Assembly: GCF_900109935.1 (NCBI RefSeq)
Contig: NZ_FOBV01000002.1
Coordinates: 1-64,000, forward strand
Reading direction: 5' to 3'
DNA from: Chryseobacterium taichungense
GTDB lineage: Bacteria > Bacteroidota > Bacteroidia > Flavobacteriales > Weeksellaceae
DNA length: 64,000 bases
Each line of letters opens with the position of its first letter. The stretch's first letter is position 1. Below are positions 63,715 to 64,000 of this stretch, one piece after another. Both the position numbers and the translations under genes were made by a program. The notes beneath the pieces are model-generated. The model searched no databases, had not been told where the DNA came from, and saw only the letters and a program-made list of their open reading frames with translations.

Positions 63715-64000
63715 ATGAAAAAAACAACAATATTCTTTACTTTCATCATATGTATATTGAGCTTTACAAACATTTCGGCTCAAACAAAATTTGAAAAAGA
63801 AAAAGCAGAAATCGCAGCAATGCTCGACGGATTCAATGTCGCAGCCGCAAAAGCAGATTTTACAACCTATTTCAATTATTTCGCAGATGAATCTACCTTT
63901 ATCGGAACAGATGCAACGGAAGTCTGGGATAAAAAAGCTTTTATGATCTGGGCTAAACCTCATTTCGACAAAAAAAGAACATGGGATTTCACATCATTAA
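63715..64000 (+). CDS. NTF2-like (SnoaL/DUF4440) secreted protein, 3'-truncated by window edge
   Basis: A partial gene of at least 95 codons. Signal peptide about 1-22 (FTFIICILSFTNISAQ). The mature start (AEIAAMLDGFNVAAAKADF, YFNYFADESTFIGTDATEVW) is the pattern of the nuclear transport factor 2-like fold, with a small pocket-forming helix and Asp. The function is unknown; a sugar-locus role is suggested only by position. The rest lies beyond the window. Confidence 0.75.
   Translation, partial: MKKTTIFFTFIICILSFTNISAQTKFEKEKAEIAAMLDGFNVAAAKADFTTYFNYFADESTFIGTDATEVWDKKAFMIWAKPHFDKKRTWDFTSL

Noticed and set aside
1..64000. tRNA and rRNA genes
   Set aside because: I saw no cloverleaf with a TTC-arm pattern and no rRNA segment when reading both strands, though a short tRNA could be missed without a search tool.

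Overview
The window comes from an AT-rich member of the Flavobacteriia, most likely Chryseobacterium or a close relative in the Weeksellaceae. The evidence is the SusC/SusD system, a PorT-like type IX secretion gene beside ubiE, a 6S-Flavo-type RNA behind zapA, an SDR-type threonine dehydrogenase, an IS982-family element with an ACCCGTTGTGC end, and many genes preceded by the Bacteroidetes -7 promoter box TAnnTTTG. This placement is inference; no rRNA gene is present.

Layout. 1-1061 is the 3' part of a surface protein. 1062-3050 is a gene-free block of repeats. 3055-7131 holds dctA, an intact IS982 element and ggt; the IS lies between ggt and its probable terminator. 7222-21499 is mostly housekeeping: threonine dehydrogenase, a degenerate deacetylase, a methyltransferase, a phosphoesterase, a KAS III-like enzyme, ubiE-porT, zapA-6S RNA-rny, an MFS carrier, a bacteriocin-like peptide, and a fluoride riboswitch controlling a CLC-F fluoride/proton antiporter. 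21609-30200 holds an ArsC-like protein, a Flavo-1-like RNA, gcvT, idi, serA, mscL, nnr, lgt and yidD. 30466-34150 is an accessory patch: a secreted YD-motif protein, decayed genes, 241-bp tandem repeats and an array of 23-bp units. 34155-39218 is a tripartite drug efflux operon with an AraC-type regulator. 39289-53432 is mixed core metabolism and replication: dnaA, pheA, rarA, metG and others. 53760-64000 is a starch/maltodextrin utilisation locus: susC, susD, susE, GH97 and GH13, then a truncated NTF2-like gene.

How parts work together. The sus locus encodes an outer-membrane importer (SusC/D), a surface glycan-binding lipoprotein (SusE) and two secreted glycosidases that would turn maltodextrins into glucose. 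The efflux operon encodes outer-membrane, adaptor and inner-membrane parts of one pump. The fluoride riboswitch directly overlaps the control of the fluoride exporter gene behind it.

The least explained structure is a pair of arrays (about 1229-1343 and 33796-34043) built of 23-bp units in exact register. Many units are interrupted palindromes whose arms differ from unit to unit while pairing is kept. Both arrays sit at the edge of a repeat-rich, gene-free block.
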